From Acidobacteriota bacterium (lineage in GTDB: Bacteria > Acidobacteriota > Terriglobia > Terriglobales > Acidobacteriaceae), in NCBI GenBank assembly GCA_019247235.1, contig JAFAPG010000076.1, positions 1 through 7,667 of the forward strand: a stretch of 7,667 nt of DNA, in the 5' to 3' direction. The stretch's first letter is position 1, and the number at the start of each line of letters is the position of its first letter. The notes beneath the pieces were generated by a model. The model was not told the origin of the DNA. It ran no database searches and saw nothing but the letters and a program-made list of their open reading frames with translations. The position numbers and the translations under genes are program-made. Below are positions 5,825 to 7,667 of this stretch, piece after piece.

Positions 5825-6426
5825 CTTCGTGCTCTCCCCCTGAAGTAAACCATGTTCCAAAGTGTCAGCCCCGCCGTAGTCAAGCGATAGGGTTGAAACC
5901 ACACTGGCTCGAAGTGGCTGGTGAAAAGAATGCGCCACTCCTCCTGGCTGCGGACGAAGTTTCCTCGATCGATACGGGCCAGCAACCGCGCCACGGATCG
6001 ATTCCCAGGCATTACCAGTTCCAGAATGTGCAAACTGCCGCCGTCGGCAAGTAAGGTGCTGACCCGCGTAAGAATCCTCTTCACGGCATCGCAGTTCAGA
6101 TGATGGAGAAAGCTGTTAATGAGTATGAAGTCGAAACGCCGATCAGAGTTTGGGCGATAGGTTCGCACGTCAGCAGCGATAAACTCTCGCCCATGTCGTC
6201 GGCGAGCATGCTCGATATAGCTTGGGTTGACATCGATACCCAGATACTCCGAATTGATAAAGTACTTCGCGTTTGTGCCCGGCCCGCAGCCGATATCGAG
6301 CACGCTTTCGACGCGTGCCAAGTCATTGTGGGCGAGGATGGGCGCGAATTTCTGGTCGGCAAATGGCGCCTGCCACGCCCGATAGACCCAAGGCTGCTCA
6401 AGGAATCGTTCGGCTAAGGTGTGCAA
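5821..6426 (-). CDS. Class I SAM-dependent methyltransferase (201 aa)
   Basis: A compact Rossmann-fold methyltransferase. Motif I is VLDIGCGPGTN (42-52), the acidic residue after strand 2 is D65 in GIDVNPSYIEHARRR, motif II-like AADVRTY carries D86, and FDFILINSFLHHL (98-110) follows. Family knowledge supports SAM binding; the acceptor is unknown. The frame has no ATG before the SAM fold, so TTG at 6426 is the likely start. AGGAA lies nine bases upstream, and an in-frame TGA stands a few codons before it. The stop overlaps the glycosyltransferase ATG (ATGA), a strong sign of translational coupling and joint function. It lies 40 bases downstream of the membrane protein stop on the same strand. 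It does not look like a close duplicate of the second methyltransferase; the two share only the fold motifs. Confidence 0.88.
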   Translation of the reverse strand: MHTLAERFLEQPWVYRAWQAPFADQKFAPILAHNDLARVESVLDIGCGPGTNAKYFINSEYLGIDVNPSYIEHARRRHGREFIAADVRTYRPNSDRRFDFILINSFLHHLNCDAVKRILTRVSTLLADGGSLHILELVMPGNRSVARLLARIDRGNFVRSQEEWRILFTSHFEPVWFQPYRLTTAGLTLWNMVYFRGRARR

Positions 6427-6466
6427 ATTCTTGAGTTCCTGTCATTAAAGTCGTTCGCGCGCGGGC

Positions 6467-7667
6467 TCAATGTTTCTTCAACTCCATGAGCCAACCAGGA
6501 TTGACCGGCAGTCGGAATGTCGTGCCTGCGGGTGCATGCTCAAATCCGGCGGCAAACTGCTGAAATCGCAGGTTGTAAAAGGCTGGGTATTGCCAATCAA
6601 GAGCAATGCCGGCAGGCAACAGCAAAAGTAATCCGGTCGCCGAATAACGGAGGACGCAGGCCGAGAGCTTGGAGTTGGCCAGCCATAGTAGCGATGCCAG
6701 GAATGCAAGCATAGGAAAAAAGTAATACCGGTTCCCGCATCCGGGATAACAAAGCCAGTACCACTGCGGGTGATCAGGAGTACCGGCGAGCGGATTCATA
6801 ACACCCAGTGCGAAGACCGCGCCAGCAAACGCAATGAAGAATTTGAGCTCCGCCGGGCCATTACGGAGCGCGTAGAGCAAGAAGAACAGACCGCCGGCAC
6901 AAAGTACCAGGTCAACAAAGAATAGATAATGAACGAGGAGCCATTTTTGTGCGTTCAGGCCGAAGATTGATGAGAAAAAAACCTGCCGTCCCAAAATCGC
7001 GGCAAAGTAGTGCAAACTTGCGCCCCTGGGGCCGCCATTGAAAATGAGGTGCCCCCACAGGTCTCGATGCGGCACTTGACGCGCGTTCCAATGACGCACG
7101 ATGGAGACCAGTTGGATGGGGGCGCCCGAACTTAGCACGCCGAGCGAGACCCGCCACCAACCCTGTCGGCGTTTCCACCACATTGCCCCAGCAACAGCTG
7201 CTAGCAAAATACCCATCGGGCTACTCAGCGAGGCCAGCAGTAGGGCGGCTCCATCAAAGCATTTCCATGCTCGTGTCAATGCGGGCTGACCGAGCAACAA
7301 AACGCAACCTAGCAGTGCCTGATGCCATTGCAGGTTCGTGGCGTTTGCGTCAATCTCAAAACTGTTGGGAAGAGCCAAATAGATAAAGCTGGCCAACAAA
7401 CGCAAGCGCAAGGGGATATGGGAGAAACGGGAAGAAACGAAAACATTGACTGGCAGCACCTGCATGGTAATGCCAATCAGGTTCATAGTCAGGGGTGCCC
7501 AGGCAAATGGAAATAGCTGCGCGAACAATGCCGTGAGCCTAAGGAGCGTGTGAAAATAGCCGCCGTAGGTGAGGAATAAAGAGTGCAGTCCTGACTGATA
7601 GGCGTCGCGGTAAAAGACTACTCCATCTTCAGCGAAGAACTGAGCGTGTAGGATGGCATCGGGGCGG
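6467..7667 (-). CDS. Polytopic membrane protein, possible GT-C glycosyltransferase (partial)
   Basis: The reading frame is open to the right edge, so the N-terminus is missing; 399 residues are visible, counted from the first full codon at 7664-7666. It contains about eight or nine hydrophobic segments, for example around 47-75, 140-165, 250-280, 285-305, 325-345 and 348-370. The first visible stretch, HAQFFAEDGVVFYRDAY (7-23), lies where GT-C glycosyltransferases carry acidic catalytic residues in the first outer loop (E13, D14), followed by TYGGYFHTLLRL. Further on, a NATNLQWHQALL motif is present, and near the end GNRYYFFPMLAF. This pattern recalls uncharacterised membrane proteins with a GT-C-like plan, but I cannot name a family. 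TTG at 7528 is an internal codon, not the start. The gene is first of the visible operon and could use the lipid-linked sugar made by the downstream glycosyltransferase. Confidence 0.72.
   Translation of the reverse strand, partial: RPDAILHAQFFAEDGVVFYRDAYQSGLHSLFLTYGGYFHTLLRLTALFAQLFPFAWAPLTMNLIGITMQVLPVNVFVSSRFSHIPLRLRLLASFIYLALPNSFEIDANATNLQWHQALLGCVLLLGQPALTRAWKCFDGAALLLASLSSPMGILLAAVAGAMWWKRRQGWWRVSLGVLSSGAPIQLVSIVRHWNARQVPHRDLWGHLIFNGGPRGASLHYFAAILGRQVFFSSIFGLNAQKWLLVHYLFFVDLVLCAGGLFFLLYALRNGPAELKFFIAFAGAVFALGVMNPLAGTPDHPQWYWLCYPGCGNRYYFFPMLAFLASLLWLANSKLSACVLRYSATGLLLLLPAGIALDWQYPAFYNLRFQQFAAGFEHAPAGTTFRLPVNPGWLMELKKH

Noticed and set aside
5825..5938. Upstream extension of the glycosyltransferase by 38 codons
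   Set aside because: It lies wholly within the upstream methyltransferase, while the ATG at 5824 has a ribosome site and starts at the family's N-terminus.
7526..7528. TTG as the start of the membrane protein
   Set aside because: The frame stays open to the window edge and the upstream residues carry a plausible conserved loop and glycine/tyrosine motif, so the gene is truncated by the window.

Overview
The window looks like an accessory-to-housekeeping stretch of a free-living bacterial chromosome of moderate GC. The protein styles best fit an acidobacterium-like soil bacterium: the DinB N-terminus (MNPYASFLG), the 81-residue small protein, the COG1533-type radical SAM protein, and the dolichyl-phosphate-sugar-synthase-like glycosyltransferase with companion methyltransferases. 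This assignment is from memory of such families and is an inference. There are no tRNAs, rRNAs, insertion sequences, integrases, CRISPR arrays or origins. Six of the seven genes lie on the minus strand.

Layout from left to right. Bases 1-291 are gene-free downstream sequence holding a 7-bp inverted repeat next to an extended -10-like motif. Next, reading leftward, come a UbiD-family prenyl-FMN decarboxylase (292-1857, TTG start) and, upstream of it, a small DinB/YfiT-like protein (1928-2410). The pair is probably co-transcribed from a promoter so close to the DinB start codon that its mRNA may be leaderless. A 216-bp divergent intergenic region (2411-2626) holds a long inverted repeat and a promoter-like element for the only plus-strand gene, a conserved 81-residue protein (2627-2872). 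That gene converges, with only 7 bp between stop codons, on an orphan radical SAM protein of the SplB-like/COG1533 class (2880-3917), which has its own extended -10 promoter candidate.

The right half (4082-7667 and beyond) is a tightly packed minus-strand operon. In transcription order it holds a polytopic membrane protein with a possible GT-C-type acidic loop motif (partial, running off the right edge), a 201-residue SAM methyltransferase, a membrane-anchored family 2 glycosyltransferase of the polyprenyl-phosphate-sugar synthase type (coupled through an ATGA overlap), and a second, 241-residue SAM methyltransferase. The simplest reading is a small glycan or glycolipid decoration pathway. 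The GT2 would make a polyprenyl-phosphate-linked sugar at the inner membrane face, the polytopic protein could use or move it on the outer face, and the methyltransferases would modify the sugar, lipid or acceptor. Substrates cannot be read from sequence.

I found no convincing new defence or mobile system. The most interesting items are the glycosyltransferase/methyltransferase operon, the inverted repeat in the divergent intergenic region, and the possible leaderless DinB transcript.
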